This document shows positions 16,879 through 26,416 of a stretch of DNA of 64,000 bases, one piece after another. A program made the translations under genes and the position numbers. The first letter of the stretch is position 1. Each line of letters begins with the position of its first letter. The notes under the pieces are model-generated. The model was not told where the DNA came from, did no database searches, and saw only the letters and a program-made list of their open reading frames with translations. Source of the DNA: Fluviicola taffensis DSM 16823 (GTDB lineage: Bacteria > Bacteroidota > Bacteroidia > Flavobacteriales_D > Crocinitomicaceae); the NCBI RefSeq assembly GCF_000194605.1, contig NC_015321.1, positions 806,001 through 870,000 of the forward strand, read 5' to 3'.

Positions 16879-18948
16879 GTGAGAAAATTATTCGTTCTAT
16901 CTCTGTTATTGCTTGTTAAAGTTGTTACTAATGCGCAAGTAATTATTAATTCTAATGACGATTTTATAAAATTAGAAGAACAACAAATCAGTTACTTCAT
17001 TGCACCTCAAAAAACTTCTTCACTTCAAGAAATACGAAGTCATTTAAACGAATTTAAACCTGTGAATTCACGCATGGTAAATTTGGGATTCGAAACAAAA
17101 GATGTTTGGTTCTATTTCGAAACAAAAAACATCTCCGATTCCCGATTGATTCGTATGCTTAAATTAAGTAATCCAATCATTGACGAAGTGGATGTTTACA
17201 AACGTATTGGAAACAATACGTTTATTCCGGTTTCGAAAGGTGGAGATCAAAGACCATTTGCTTGGAGATATAATGGTAATCGAGAATTGATTTTCCCATT
17301 AAAACTAGATCCACATAGTACCAATGGTTTCTTATTTCGCGTAAATAATGGCGGTGAGCAATTTTACTTCCAAAGTTCGCTTGAAAAAGGATCATATATT
17401 CAAGTAAAACACGGAAATAAACAGGTTTTCTATGGCTTGCTTTTTGGAGTAATGATTTTCATTATTATTCTCAACCTTGCTATTGGAGTATTGTTTCGGC
17501 AGCGCATTGCTTATATCTACACCTTATACGGAGCTTCCTTTACCCTACTCCAAATGTCATTACTTGGCTTTGGAACAACTTGGCTCTGGACAGATCAATT
17601 CTTTATCTCAAATCGCGCAAATCCGATATTTGCAACCTTGGGTGTATTTTACTTTTTGAATTTTACTTATCGTTTCCTCGAACTAAAGCAAAATACTCCT
17701 CGAATACTTCCTTTTGTGCGATTTATTCAAATATCGTTATTGATAAACCTTTGTATCAGCTTGATTCCTGGAACAATTTTCATGAATATTTCAGCCATTA
17801 CTGTTAATGCACTCACCTTGATTCTGAATTTATTTATCATCTATCCACTCATCATTACTTTAAGGACTGGTTCAAAAACAGCAAAATCATACTTAGTCGC
17901 TTTTTCTGTACTACAAATTTCAGTATTTGCTTTTGTACTTCGGAATTTTGGAATCATTCCAAACTCATTTCTCGCAGATAATGGCTTACAAATAGGATTC
18001 GCAGTTGAAATGATCATCTTAACATTTGCAATTCTACAACGTTTCAAATTAATGAATGATGCTTCCATCTCTGTTCTCGCTGAAGCCAATGAATTGAAAG
18101 AAAATCTAAACATTCAATTGGAAGCCGAGGTTGATTTACGCACGAAAGAGGTTATTCAGCAACGAAATGAATTGGAACATAAAAACGAAGAAATTACAAG
18201 TAGTATTTTATACGCAAAACGCATTCAAAATGCATTGTTACCAAGTAATTCATACTATACAAACTTAATTCCTAATCTGAATGTTTTTTATTATCCTAAA
18301 GACATTGTAGCTGGTGATTTTTATTGGATTAAACGTATTCGAATTGGTGAAGATATTTGGAAATTCGTCGCCGTTGCAGATTGTACTGGTCATGGTGTTC
18401 CTGGAGCAATGATGAGCGTTTTATGTATGAATGCTCTAAATGAGTCTTCTCGTTTATTGGAAGAAGCAGATCCTGCAGACTTATTAACGCGAGTGAGCAC
18501 CTATTTGAGAAACTATTTACTGACAGACGGGATGGAGCTTTCAGATGGAATGGACATATCCGTTGTCTGTTTCAATTCAGAGAAAAAAATCATGCGTTTT
18601 TGTGGTGCAAATAATCCGCTTTGGATTCTAAATGAGACTGAAATAAAAGTAATTCCTCCAACGAAAAGACCCGTAGGGAAATCAGAATCAAGTTTGGCGT
18701 TTGTGCAACATGAGATGACTTATCACCCAAATGAGCGAATCTTATTGTTCTCGGATGGGTGTATTGACCAATTCGGAGAAAAAACGGGCAAAAAATTAAA
18801 AACCCCTGGCCTTAAGAAAATGGTTATCGACAAATTTGATTCAAATCCAACAACTCATTTGAAGAACATTGAAAAAGGATTACTCGAATGGATGGGTAAA
18901 GAAGAACAATTGGATGATATTTGTATGATGCTAATTGACCTGAATTAA
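16879..18948 (+). CDS. 7TM-DISM sensor with cytoplasmic SpoIIE-type PP2C phosphatase domain
   Basis: 689 residues from a GTG start, which opens a clean signal peptide (MRKLFVLSLLLLVKVVTNAQ). Residues ~25-160 form the extracytoplasmic 7TMR-DISMED2 sandwich (VNSRMVNLGFETKDVWFYFE). Seven hydrophobic helices span ~180-395, followed by a coiled coil (~398-445, RTKEVIQQRNELEHKNEEI). The SpoIIE/PP2C-like domain occupies ~470-685 with metal-binding VAGDFYW, VADCTGHGVPGAMMS and LFSDGCIDQFGE. Such proteins sense a ligand outside and dephosphorylate serine/threonine partners inside, often anti-sigma antagonists. No partner STAS or anti-sigma gene lies nearby. The gene converges on nadC with an 11-bp gap. 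Confidence 0.9.
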   Translation: MRKLFVLSLLLLVKVVTNAQVIINSNDDFIKLEEQQISYFIAPQKTSSLQEIRSHLNEFKPVNSRMVNLGFETKDVWFYFETKNISDSRLIRMLKLSNPIIDEVDVYKRIGNNTFIPVSKGGDQRPFAWRYNGNRELIFPLKLDPHSTNGFLFRVNNGGEQFYFQSSLEKGSYIQVKHGNKQVFYGLLFGVMIFIIILNLAIGVLFRQRIAYIYTLYGASFTLLQMSLLGFGTTWLWTDQFFISNRANPIFATLGVFYFLNFTYRFLELKQNTPRILPFVRFIQISLLINLCISLIPGTIFMNISAITVNALTLILNLFIIYPLIITLRTGSKTAKSYLVAFSVLQISVFAFVLRNFGIIPNSFLADNGLQIGFAVEMIILTFAILQRFKLMNDASISVLAEANELKENLNIQLEAEVDLRTKEVIQQRNELEHKNEEITSSILYAKRIQNALLPSNSYYTNLIPNLNVFYYPKDIVAGDFYWIKRIRIGEDIWKFVAVADCTGHGVPGAMMSVLCMNALNESSRLLEEADPADLLTRVSTYLRNYLLTDGMELSDGMDISVVCFNSEKKIMRFCGANNPLWILNETEIKVIPPTKRPVGKSESSLAFVQHEMTYHPNERILLFSDGCIDQFGEKTGKKLKTPGLKKMVIDKFDSNPTTHLKNIEKGLLEWMGKEEQLDDICMMLIDLN

Positions 18949-18959
18949 TTCAAGCTAAA

Positions 18960-19793
18960 TTAAAATGTCGCTTTCAAACTCATATCCAAACTTTGGAAAC
19001 TATGAGTCAGTGCACCAACAGAAATAAAATCAACACCCGTTTCAGCGAAAGAGCGAATGGTTTGCTTTGTTATACCTCCGGATGCCTCCGTTTCATAGCG
19101 ACCATCAATGATTTCGATTGCTTCTTTTAACAAGGGTGGCGTAAAATTATCCAACATAATTCGATCCACCATTCCAACTTCCAAAACCTGATGTAACTCT
19201 GCAATATTACGCACTTCGATTTCTACCTTCAAACTTTTCCCTGTAGCCTTTAAATAATCATGCGTGCGAGTAATTGCTTCACGGATTCCACCTGCAAAAT
19301 CAACATGGTTATCCTTCAACATAATCATATCGTACAAGGCAAATCGATGGTTCATACCACCTCCAATTCTTACAGCCCATTTTTCCATGTAGCGAATTCC
19401 TGGAGTGGTTTTTCGAGTATCTAACAACCTTGTATTCGTTCCTTCTAATAAATCAACATACGTTTTTGTTTGAGTCGCAATACCAGACATCCTCTGCATA
19501 AAATTCAACAATGTCCGTTCTGCACCTAAAATAGATTGAGCACTTCCTTTCAGATAAAAGGCAATATCACCAGGCTTTACCCAAGCGCCATCTGACAATA
19601 ACTCTTCAAAAACCAATGTTGAATCGACCAATTCGCACACTTTCTTAGCAACTTCCACACCTGCTAAAACTCCCGTATCTTTCACTAATAATTTAGCAAT
19701 TCCAGAAGCATTTTGAGGGATACAAGCTAAAGAGGAATGATCTCCATCTCCTAAATCTTCTTGCAAGGCATTTTTTACAATTTCATCAAACAT
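18960..19793 (-). CDS. nadC: Nicotinate-nucleotide pyrophosphorylase (carboxylating), quinolinate phosphoribosyltransferase
   Basis: 277 residues, normal length. The family motifs are present: EDLGDGDHSS near the N-terminus (13-22), ERTLLNFMQRMSGIAT (~92-107), LLDTRKTTPGIRYMEKWAV (~118-136), IGGGMNHRFALYDMIMLKDN (~138-157) and a C-terminal EASGGIT block. It converts quinolinate and PRPP to nicotinate mononucleotide, CO2 and pyrophosphate in de novo NAD synthesis in the cytoplasm. The DUF4783 gene lies upstream on the same strand and rlmH is divergent beyond it; this neighbourhood is common in Bacteroidota. nadA and nadB are not in the window. Confidence 0.97.
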   Translation of the reverse strand: MFDEIVKNALQEDLGDGDHSSLACIPQNASGIAKLLVKDTGVLAGVEVAKKVCELVDSTLVFEELLSDGAWVKPGDIAFYLKGSAQSILGAERTLLNFMQRMSGIATQTKTYVDLLEGTNTRLLDTRKTTPGIRYMEKWAVRIGGGMNHRFALYDMIMLKDNHVDFAGGIREAITRTHDYLKATGKSLKVEIEVRNIAELHQVLEVGMVDRIMLDNFTPPLLKEAIEIIDGRYETEASGGITKQTIRSFAETGVDFISVGALTHSFQSLDMSLKATF

Positions 19794-19894
19794 AACGTAA
19801 AGGTAAAAGTAAAAAGTGTAAAGCGAGAATTGAGAAGTAAAAAGTGAGCAGGTCGAAGTGTTTCAATCAACTTTTCTCTCTTTTAAGTTCTGAC

Positions 19895-20272
19895 TTACTC
19901 GATGGACAATGATTCTATACGTAAATCTAAACCAATGTGCTTCCACTTAATCGTTACGCGAAAAGATTCGCTTTTAGAAGTATAAATTCCAGTTGTCAAT
20001 GGAGAATCATCGCTTTCCTTCCCTTTAAAGGTGAAACGAAAACTAGAAACTGGTTTGCGATTAAAGAAATCTTTCAATAATTGAGTGGCTTGTGACTGAG
20101 CATAAACACCTTCTTTTCCCTGAATTTGAAGTAACACTTTATCTTTTCCGTAAGAAATAATTTTAGTAGCATCTTCTCGTCCAAAAGCTTGCTCTACTGC
20201 CGAAAAACTGGCATCAGTAAGTACACTTAAGGAACAAATGATGGAAGCAATTAAGGATAAAATAAAATTCAT
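19895..20272 (-). CDS. DUF4783-family exported small protein
   Basis: 125 residues with a signal peptide (about 1-21, NFILSLIASIICSLSVLTDA). The body (DATKIISYGKDKVLLQIQG, QATQLLKDFFNRKPVSSFRF, FRVTIKWKHIGLDLRIESLSIE) matches what I know of the DUF4783 family, an NTF2/SnoaL-like cone fold found in Bacteroidota beside nadC. It has no catalytic residues that I can identify. It is transcribed toward nadC with a ~100-bp spacer containing two copies of GTAAAAAGT, and is divergent from rlmH. Function unknown. Confidence 0.8.
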   Translation of the reverse strand: MNFILSLIASIICSLSVLTDASFSAVEQAFGREDATKIISYGKDKVLLQIQGKEGVYAQSQATQLLKDFFNRKPVSSFRFTFKGKESDDSPLTTGIYTSKSESFRVTIKWKHIGLDLRIESLSIE

Positions 20273-20432
20273 AATTCAGACAATTTATCACTGGCCATGA
20301 ACAAATATAATGCCTAAAATGAGAATCCGTAAAAAAAATCTATTAAAACGCTAGAACAATTAAAACTGAACTCTTTATTTAATTCTCTCAGACACTAATT
20401 CATCGAAAGGAACACACTAATCACAATTTTCG

Positions 20433-20440
20433 TATCTTCG
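20433..20440 (+). promoter_or_regulatory. -7-like box of rlmH
   Basis: TATCTTCG differs from TAnnTTTG by one base and ends four bases before the rlmH ATG, the same close spacing as at 11367-11374 and 36839-36846. No clear -33 TTG at the best spacing. Confidence 0.4.
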
Positions 20441-20444
20441 TTGC

Positions 20445-20918
20445 ATGCAGGTAACGCTACTTTGTATTGGGAAAACAGGAAAGAAATTTCTAGAAGATGG
20501 AGAACAAGAATACCTGAAAAGGCTTGGCCATTATTTGTCGTTCCAAATGCAAGTAATTCCAGATATTAAACAAGCAAAAAGCTTATCTGAAACACAAATC
20601 AAGCAAAAAGAAGGAGAATTAATCCTGGATAAAATTGGAGTTTCTGACACTTTAATATTATTGGATGAACGTGGTAAGGAATTCAGTTCGATGGAGTTTT
20701 CTCAGTACCTACAAGATCAATTTAATCGCGGTGGAAAGCAGCTATACTTTGTGATCGGCGGACCGTATGGTTTTAGCGATTCCGTTTACCAACGAGCAAA
20801 TGGAAAAATATCCCTTTCTCAAATGACCTTTTCGCATCAAATGATTCGCTTATTTTTCATCGAACAAGTTTATCGCGCAATGACGATTTTGAAGAATGAA
20901 CCTTATCATCATCAGTAG
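20445..20918 (+). CDS. rlmH: 23S rRNA (pseudouridine1915-N3)-methyltransferase
   Basis: 157 residues, matching the family. Motifs: IGKTGKKFLEDGEQEYLKRL near the N-terminus, LDERGKEFSSMEFS (~75-88), the SAM-binding trefoil-knot loop VIGGPYGFSDSVY (~103-115) and the C-terminal LSQMTFSHQMIRLFFIEQVY with YHH at the end. It methylates pseudouridine 1915 in helix 69 of 23S rRNA. Only 3 bp separate its stop from the first polysaccharide gene, so read-through from the rlmH promoter probably contributes to transcription of that locus. Confidence 0.97.
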   Translation: MQVTLLCIGKTGKKFLEDGEQEYLKRLGHYLSFQMQVIPDIKQAKSLSETQIKQKEGELILDKIGVSDTLILLDERGKEFSSMEFSQYLQDQFNRGGKQLYFVIGGPYGFSDSVYQRANGKISLSQMTFSHQMIRLFFIEQVYRAMTILKNEPYHHQ

Positions 20919-20921
20919 GTC

Positions 20922-22274
20922 ATGAAGTATACTCAGTTTACATTATATGATTGGATATTCTTTTCAGCATACCTTATTCTGTTTAGTCTAATTACTATTC
21001 TAATCTACTTAAAAAACAAGGAGAACCCAGAATACCGTTATTTCCTGCCTCATTTCTTCTGGAAAATACTTATGGGTTTCGCTATGGCTTATGTCTATGT
21101 ATATAACTATGGAGGAGGAGATACGACTGCTTACTGGCAAGGAGCTGACACCTTAAATAATTTATTTTATGAGTCTCCCTTGGATTATCTAACGGAGATA
21201 TTCTCTTCCCCAACAAAAGATTATATCCCCCATTACTACAACCAGAAAACTGGAGTGCCCCCAATGTGGATTTATAATGAGCCAAACTCTTGGTTTATCT
21301 GTAAATTAAGTAGTCCATTATCATTTTTCTCCTTCAAGAGTTATCTCGCATTAAACTTGTTTTACTCAATTCTTACTACGATAATTTCTTGGAAATTCTT
21401 TCGCTTTCTGAATTCATACCTTAGCATTCAAAGTAAATATATTGCATATGCAATTTTGTTTATTCCAACTGTTGGCTTTTGGTGTACAGGAATCATGAAA
21501 GATTCAGTCACCTATGCCAGTTTGTTAGTTGTAATCATGGGAATTTTCAAAATTCTAAACAAACAATCTAGTTTTATAGTCATCATCAGTACCCTCATTG
21601 GATTGTCGTTTATTTATGTTACTCGCTCTTTTCTCTTGTTACCTATTCTAATTCCCGTATTCATCCTCTTTGTTTTCAGATTAAACAAAAACAAACCAGC
21701 CATTACAAAATTTCTAACTCGTCTTTTTGGGATTTCAATTGCTTTATCAAGCATTGTTTTTTTTATGAGCAGCGCTTCATTTTTGGGGGAATTCACATCT
21801 GAAAACTTAACAAAGTCAGCTAATACAATTTATTTGGATTTCCAAAACAACACCAACTATACTGGAAAACGTTATAATTTAGGGATTTCAGAAGTCAATT
21901 CTACAACCATGGTTACAGTTATACCCAATGCAATTTTAACAACGATTTACAGACCATTTCTTTGGGAGGCTGACAATGCTTTAATGGTAATAAATGGCCT
22001 TGAAAGTTCTATTTTCCTGACATTAACCTTATCCATCTTTCGTAGAAGAAGGGAAAAAGCGAATCTAATAAATCTCATAGACGATACTAAGACAAAAAAT
22101 TTCCTAATCTTCAGCCTTTTGTTTGTGCTTATTCTAGCCTATTTTGTTGGTTTGACTTCAGGCTTATTCGGTGTGCTTGCAAGGCTTAAAGCTCCAATTC
22201 TGCCATTTTTCTTATTATATATATTCAGTAAAGTGGATAGAAATAGGAAACAAAATCTAACAATCTCTGAATAG
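20922..22274 (+). CDS. Multi-pass membrane protein, candidate O-antigen/capsule polymerase (Wzy-like)
   Basis: 450 residues with roughly ten hydrophobic segments (first at 10-30, FFSAYLILFSLITILIY). A periplasmic-type loop follows the second segment and contains YGGGDTTAYWQG (~62-73). A conserved-looking turn IPTVGFWCTGIMKDSV (~182-197) resembles the G..KD motif seen in many Bacteroidota polysaccharide polymerases and EpsG-like proteins. Wzy enzymes join lipid-linked repeat units at the outer face of the inner membrane and are poorly conserved, so this call rests mainly on topology, size and context. It is the only such candidate in the locus. A GT39-like mannosyltransferase is an alternative. 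Confidence 0.5.
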   Translation: MKYTQFTLYDWIFFSAYLILFSLITILIYLKNKENPEYRYFLPHFFWKILMGFAMAYVYVYNYGGGDTTAYWQGADTLNNLFYESPLDYLTEIFSSPTKDYIPHYYNQKTGVPPMWIYNEPNSWFICKLSSPLSFFSFKSYLALNLFYSILTTIISWKFFRFLNSYLSIQSKYIAYAILFIPTVGFWCTGIMKDSVTYASLLVVIMGIFKILNKQSSFIVIISTLIGLSFIYVTRSFLLLPILIPVFILFVFRLNKNKPAITKFLTRLFGISIALSSIVFFMSSASFLGEFTSENLTKSANTIYLDFQNNTNYTGKRYNLGISEVNSTTMVTVIPNAILTTIYRPFLWEADNALMVINGLESSIFLTLTLSIFRRRREKANLINLIDDTKTKNFLIFSLLFVLILAYFVGLTSGLFGVLARLKAPILPFFLLYIFSKVDRNRKQNLTISE

Positions 22275-22281
22275 GTATCTC

Positions 22282-23397
22282 ATGAAAAAAAGCACGATCT
22301 ATTTTAAAAATCTGGACGGTCTTCGAACAATTTGTTTTTTGATGGTGTTCTTTTTTCACAGCTTTACCAGTCAGAACTTAACGGTATTAAACTCCCAAAC
22401 CTATTATACTGTCAAGGTTGGATTGTTTTCTAATGGAAATTTGGGAGTCAATTTCTTTTTTGTACTAAGTGGGTTTCTCATTACTTATCTGTTAATCGTT
22501 GAAAAACAAGATACTAAAAAAATAAATGTTATTCATTTTTGGATCCGGAGAGTCTTACGAATTTGGCCTCTTTATTTTTTCTGCGTATTCTTTGGCTTCT
22601 TTTTATTTCCCATTATTAAATCTCATTTTGGACAAACATCCCAAGAAACTGCTCATTTAATCAACTATGTGACCTTTACCAGCAACTTCGACTTTATCAC
22701 AAATGGTAGGCCTGACGCTTCAATTCTGGGTGTTCTTTGGAGTGTTTCCATCGAAGAACAATTTTATTTGATTTGGCCTTTACTTTTGTCATTACTTCCT
22801 GTTAAACACTACTGGATTCTATTCAGCACCTTAATTTTAGCAAGTTTAGGATATCGAATTACGCATAACAACTATTACCATATTGAGTTTCACACCTTAT
22901 CTTGCATGAATGATTTAGTAATCGGATCATTTGTTGCATGGCTAATCATTCGTTATAAAGCACTTCAGAATCGAATTATTTCCAGCTCACTTGTTACTCA
23001 AGTGTTACCGTACTTTGCTTTTGCAGTTCACTTCTTTGTTAGGGATGAAATACTAGCATGGAATAACAACCTTATCCCTTATGAACGAATTTTCACTTCA
23101 ATCTTGATGTCATGGATTATTTTGGATCAGGCAATCAATATAAATGGAATTTTTAGACTATCTCGTTTTAAACTACTTATAAAGAGTGGGAAATACACAT
23201 ACGGGATGTATTGCCTGCATTTTTTAGCAATTCTGATAACAATTACATTCACAAAATCACTATTTCATCAGGATACTTTTTGGACAGTTTTGGTAATTGA
23301 GCCGATAATCAGTCTTCTGCTAACCTACTTTATTTCAATAATCAGCTACAACTACTTCGAAAAGTATTTTTTAAAATTGAAGCACCAATTTGTTTAA
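22282..23397 (+). CDS. Acyltransferase 3 family membrane protein (OafA-like)
   Basis: 371 residues, about ten TM helices. Family signatures: FKNLDGLRTICFLMVFFFHS (~9-28; the R and H are the conserved pair of the first helix), NFFFVLSGFLITYLL (~58-72), FWIRRVLRIWPLYFF (~86-100) and LGVLWSVSIEEQFYLIWPL (~150-168). These enzymes O-acetylate or otherwise acylate sugars of surface polysaccharides, using acyl-CoA from the cytoplasm. There is no C-terminal SGNH domain. It lies 7 bp after the putative polymerase gene. Confidence 0.9.
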   Translation: MKKSTIYFKNLDGLRTICFLMVFFFHSFTSQNLTVLNSQTYYTVKVGLFSNGNLGVNFFFVLSGFLITYLLIVEKQDTKKINVIHFWIRRVLRIWPLYFFCVFFGFFLFPIIKSHFGQTSQETAHLINYVTFTSNFDFITNGRPDASILGVLWSVSIEEQFYLIWPLLLSLLPVKHYWILFSTLILASLGYRITHNNYYHIEFHTLSCMNDLVIGSFVAWLIIRYKALQNRIISSSLVTQVLPYFAFAVHFFVRDEILAWNNNLIPYERIFTSILMSWIILDQAININGIFRLSRFKLLIKSGKYTYGMYCLHFLAILITITFTKSLFHQDTFWTVLVIEPIISLLLTYFISIISYNYFEKYFLKLKHQFV

Positions 23398-23406
23398 TAA
23401 TCGTTC

Positions 23407-24249
23407 ATGAAAAGACTCCTCAAAAATAAAATTGCAGAAAATCTGCTAATAGGAATCATTCTATTATCCAATGCAAGAAATTGGGTTTTCAAACTGGTAC
23501 CTTCCAATAATCACTATAAACCTGGAACAATTCGCACAGTAAAACGAAAAGGTATATGGTATCAATTGGATTTAAGTGACTATCAGGAATGGTTGGTCTA
23601 TTTCTACTGTAAGTCAGACTCAAGCGATTATGTACTTAACTATCTTCAAAAGTCAGAAGCTATTTTCGATATTGGAGCCAATATTGGTCAAACAGCTTTT
23701 AATATGTTCACCATGCAAAAAGCAAAAAAGTTAAAACCGATTATTTATGCTTTTGAGCCATACCCCAGAACATTTAGCAAGCTTGAAAGCAACATTATTC
23801 TGAATAAAAACAACGGAATTAAGGCCTATAATTTGGGGTTGAGCTTTAAAAAAGGTACTTTAAACATGGTGCAGCATAGCCCTTCAAATAGTGGAGGTTT
23901 TCGTATGACGTCTAATTATTCTAAAGACACTATTTCTGTACCCGTTACGTCACTGGATGATTTTATTTTCGAGTATCAAATTTCATTCGTTGATTTTATC
24001 AAAATTGATGTCGAAGGCTTTGAGTTACAGGTTTTGAAAGGAGCAGAAGAAACAATTAAACGCTTTAGACCAATACTAATTTTTGAATATAGCGTCCAAA
24101 ATATTCAAGTACAAGGTGGAGATATTGAAGAATCATTAGAGAAGCTTAAATCATTGAACTATAAAATAAGTACAAAAGAAGGTCTTAGTGATTTGAAATC
24201 GATTCTGTCATTAGACTATCAAACAGACTTAATCTGTATACCAAATTAA
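23407..24249 (+). CDS. FkbM-family SAM-dependent methyltransferase
   Basis: 280 residues. The SAM-binding loop is IFDIGANIGQTAF (~86-98), followed by the acidic YAFEPYPRT (~115-123), a central SLDDFIF segment and DFIKIDVEGFELQVLKGAE (~197-215) near the C-terminus, all typical of the FkbM family. Members O-methylate sugar hydroxyls, among other targets. Placement between an acyltransferase and NDP-sugar enzymes suggests modification of a glycan residue. The next gene begins after a 94-bp gap, so this may end the first sub-operon of the locus. Confidence 0.88.
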   Translation: MKRLLKNKIAENLLIGIILLSNARNWVFKLVPSNNHYKPGTIRTVKRKGIWYQLDLSDYQEWLVYFYCKSDSSDYVLNYLQKSEAIFDIGANIGQTAFNMFTMQKAKKLKPIIYAFEPYPRTFSKLESNIILNKNNGIKAYNLGLSFKKGTLNMVQHSPSNSGGFRMTSNYSKDTISVPVTSLDDFIFEYQISFVDFIKIDVEGFELQVLKGAEETIKRFRPILIFEYSVQNIQVQGGDIEESLEKLKSLNYKISTKEGLSDLKSILSLDYQTDLICIPN

Positions 24250-24343
24250 TGTTTGCGCAATAACAAAGTGCAGATTTTTGTGTAATTTGGCTACTCCAAT
24301 GGATCATAAAAAATAAGTTCCATGGATTTATTTCTGCACACAA

Positions 24344-25294
24344 ATGATAAAAAATAAACGAATTTTTATAACTGGCGGCGCTGGATTCATCGCCAACACA
24401 CTTATTTCAAACCTAATTGAAGAAAACACCATTATTGTCTTTGATAATTTCCACCGAGATACAATTAGCAATAGTATCTTCGCGAAACATAAAAATCTAA
24501 CCATTATTAAAGGAGATGTTCTTGACAAGGAACTACTTACAAAATCAATGGAAGGTGCAGAAATCGTTGTGCATGCTGCTGGAATCGCAGGTATTGACAC
24601 CGTAATTAAAGACCCTGTCAAAACCATGACTGTTAACATGATTGGCACTGCTAATGCATTGGAAGCTGCACGAATCAATCAAGTTAGTGATCGCTTTATT
24701 GATTTTTCGACCTCCGAAATATTTGGTTCAATGGCTTTCAAATCAACTGAAAAGGATGAAACTGTTTCCGGTTCTGCAGGAGAAGCACGATGGACTTATG
24801 CCGTTAGCAAATTAGCAGGCGAACATTTAACGCATGCTTACCACGCTCAATACAAATTACCAACGGTTACAGTAAGGCCTTTCAACGTTTATGGCCCAGG
24901 ACAAACAGGTGAAGGTGCTATGCAAATTTTCATCAAAAAAGCTTTAAAAAACGAAGAGATTTTTATCAATGGAGATGGAAGCCAAATAAGAGCTTGGTGC
25001 TACGTAGATGATTTTGTAGATTGTTTGATGCGTTGCTTGGAAAATCCGAAAGCGGTGGGTGAAAGTTTCAATCTTGGAAATGCACGCGCAGTAATTACAA
25101 CTTTGGGGTTAGCTCAAACAGTTTGTCGCGTATTAAACTCGAAATCTGAAATTAAATTCAGAGACCAACTTTCTGCAGATATTGAATTACGTATTCCATC
25201 GGTCAAAAAAACCGAAGAATTGCTTGGTTTTAAAGCAAAAGTAGATTTAGAAGAAGGAATTATTCGCACAGCAGAATATTTCAAATCACTATAA
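24344..25294 (+). CDS. NAD-dependent epimerase/dehydratase (extended SDR)
   Basis: 316 residues. A Rossmann fold opens with [11 protein letters not shown] (8-18); the usual last Gly of GGxGFIG is Ala. Catalytic residues are visible as FSTSEIFG and YAVSK (Tyr and Lys about 145-150). [11 protein letters not shown] (~170-180) and [18 protein letters not shown] are typical of NDP-sugar epimerases, UDP-glucuronate decarboxylases and 4,6-dehydratases; substrate cannot be fixed from sequence alone. It is followed after 3 bp by an aminotransferase and then an acetyltransferase, an order consistent with synthesis of an N-acylated amino sugar. Confidence 0.88.
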   Translation: MIKNKRIFITGGAGFIANTLISNLIEENTIIVFDNFHRDTISNSIFAKHKNLTIIKGDVLDKELLTKSMEGAEIVVHAAGIAGIDTVIKDPVKTMTVNMIGTANALEAARINQVSDRFIDFSTSEIFGSMAFKSTEKDETVSGSAGEARWTYAVSKLAGEHLTHAYHAQYKLPTVTVRPFNVYGPGQTGEGAMQIFIKKALKNEEIFINGDGSQIRAWCYVDDFVDCLMRCLENPKAVGESFNLGNARAVITTLGLAQTVCRVLNSKSEIKFRDQLSADIELRIPSVKKTEELLGFKAKVDLEEGIIRTAEYFKSL

Positions 25295-25297
25295 AGA

Positions 25298-26416
25298 ATG
25301 GAAAAAAATCTTTTTATTCCTTTAATGATTCCCGATATTCAGCAACAGGATATTGATGCCGTTACTGAGGTACTGCAATCGGGAATGTTAATTCAGGGAA
25401 AAAAGGTGGAAGCTTTGGAAGAGCAAATCGCAGCTTATCTCGGAGTAAAACATGCTATTGCCGTTTCTAACGGAACCGCAACCTTACATCTCGCATTGAT
25501 TGTTCTCGGAATTGGCCCTGGTGATGAAGTGATTGTTCCTGCCCTATCTTATGTTGCAACAGCAAACGTGGTTGAACTAGTTGGTGCAACACCTGTTTTT
25601 GTCGATATTGAATTGGAAACTTTCAATATCAACCCAAACTTAATTGAAGCAAAAATCACTTCAAGAACAAAAGCAATCATTCCGGTTCATGAATTTGGAT
25701 TAGCTTGCAACCTGAGAGTTATTAATGAGCTCGCTAAAAAACACCAATTTGCAGTCATTGAAGATGCAGCTTGTGCTTTGGGAGCAAAAACAGGACAAAT
25801 TTTTGCAGGCACATCTGGAGATTTGGGGTCTTTCTCATTTCATCCCCGAAAAGCAATTACTTCGGGTGAAGGAGGACTATTGGTTACCAATAATGAGGCG
25901 CTTGCATCCCAATTACGGATATTAAGGAATCATGGAATTGATGCGCGAGATGGAAAAATGAATTTCGTAGCAGCTGGATTCAATTACCGGATGACAGATA
26001 TTCAGGCAGCCCTGGTATTAAGTCAGTTTCAACGGTTTGAACAGATTCTGTCTTCAAAACAAGCACTTGCAGAAATTTATTTTAAAGAACTTCAGGATAC
26101 GGATTTTGTTTTGCCAACCGTTCCTGAAAACTATGTTCATACATGGCAATCATTTCATGTTTTAGTTCCAGAGCACATTGACCGGGATTCACTAATCCAA
26201 CAAATGAAAGAAGAAGGTGTAGGTGTTAATCTTGGAGCACAATGCATTCCAAATGAAACCTTCTACCAACGTAAATATCAATTGAATTGTGCGGATTTAT
26301 TTCCAAACGCATTAAAAGCAAACCGGAAAGGATTGGTTTTACCTTTGTATGAGCGCCTGAATGGTTCGGATCTGAAACAAGTTTGCATCATTTTAAAACA
26401 AGCCACAAATGGATAA
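25298..26416 (+). CDS. DegT/DnrJ/EryC1/StrS-family sugar aminotransferase
   Basis: 372 residues, a full-length PLP enzyme. Motifs: AVSNGTATLHLAL (~57-69), VPALSYVATANVV (~80-92), the acidic cofactor-binding IEDAACALGA (~155-164) and the PLP lysine in SFHPRKAITSGEGGLL (~179-194), then RNHGID. These enzymes transfer amino groups from glutamate to keto-sugars. The stop overlaps the next ATG by 8 bp. With the NeuD/PglD-like acetyltransferase it probably builds an N-acetylated amino sugar such as a bacillosamine or QuiNAc type; which one is inference. Confidence 0.92.
   Translation: MEKNLFIPLMIPDIQQQDIDAVTEVLQSGMLIQGKKVEALEEQIAAYLGVKHAIAVSNGTATLHLALIVLGIGPGDEVIVPALSYVATANVVELVGATPVFVDIELETFNINPNLIEAKITSRTKAIIPVHEFGLACNLRVINELAKKHQFAVIEDAACALGAKTGQIFAGTSGDLGSFSFHPRKAITSGEGGLLVTNNEALASQLRILRNHGIDARDGKMNFVAAGFNYRMTDIQAALVLSQFQRFEQILSSKQALAEIYFKELQDTDFVLPTVPENYVHTWQSFHVLVPEHIDRDSLIQQMKEEGVGVNLGAQCIPNETFYQRKYQLNCADLFPNALKANRKGLVLPLYERLNGSDLKQVCIILKQATNG

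Noticed and set aside
19794-19894. Repeated GTAAAAAGT words between nadC and the DUF4783 gene as a CRISPR-like or mobile element
   Set aside because: Only two short A-rich copies with irregular spacing; such drift-prone purine-rich spacers are common in these genomes.
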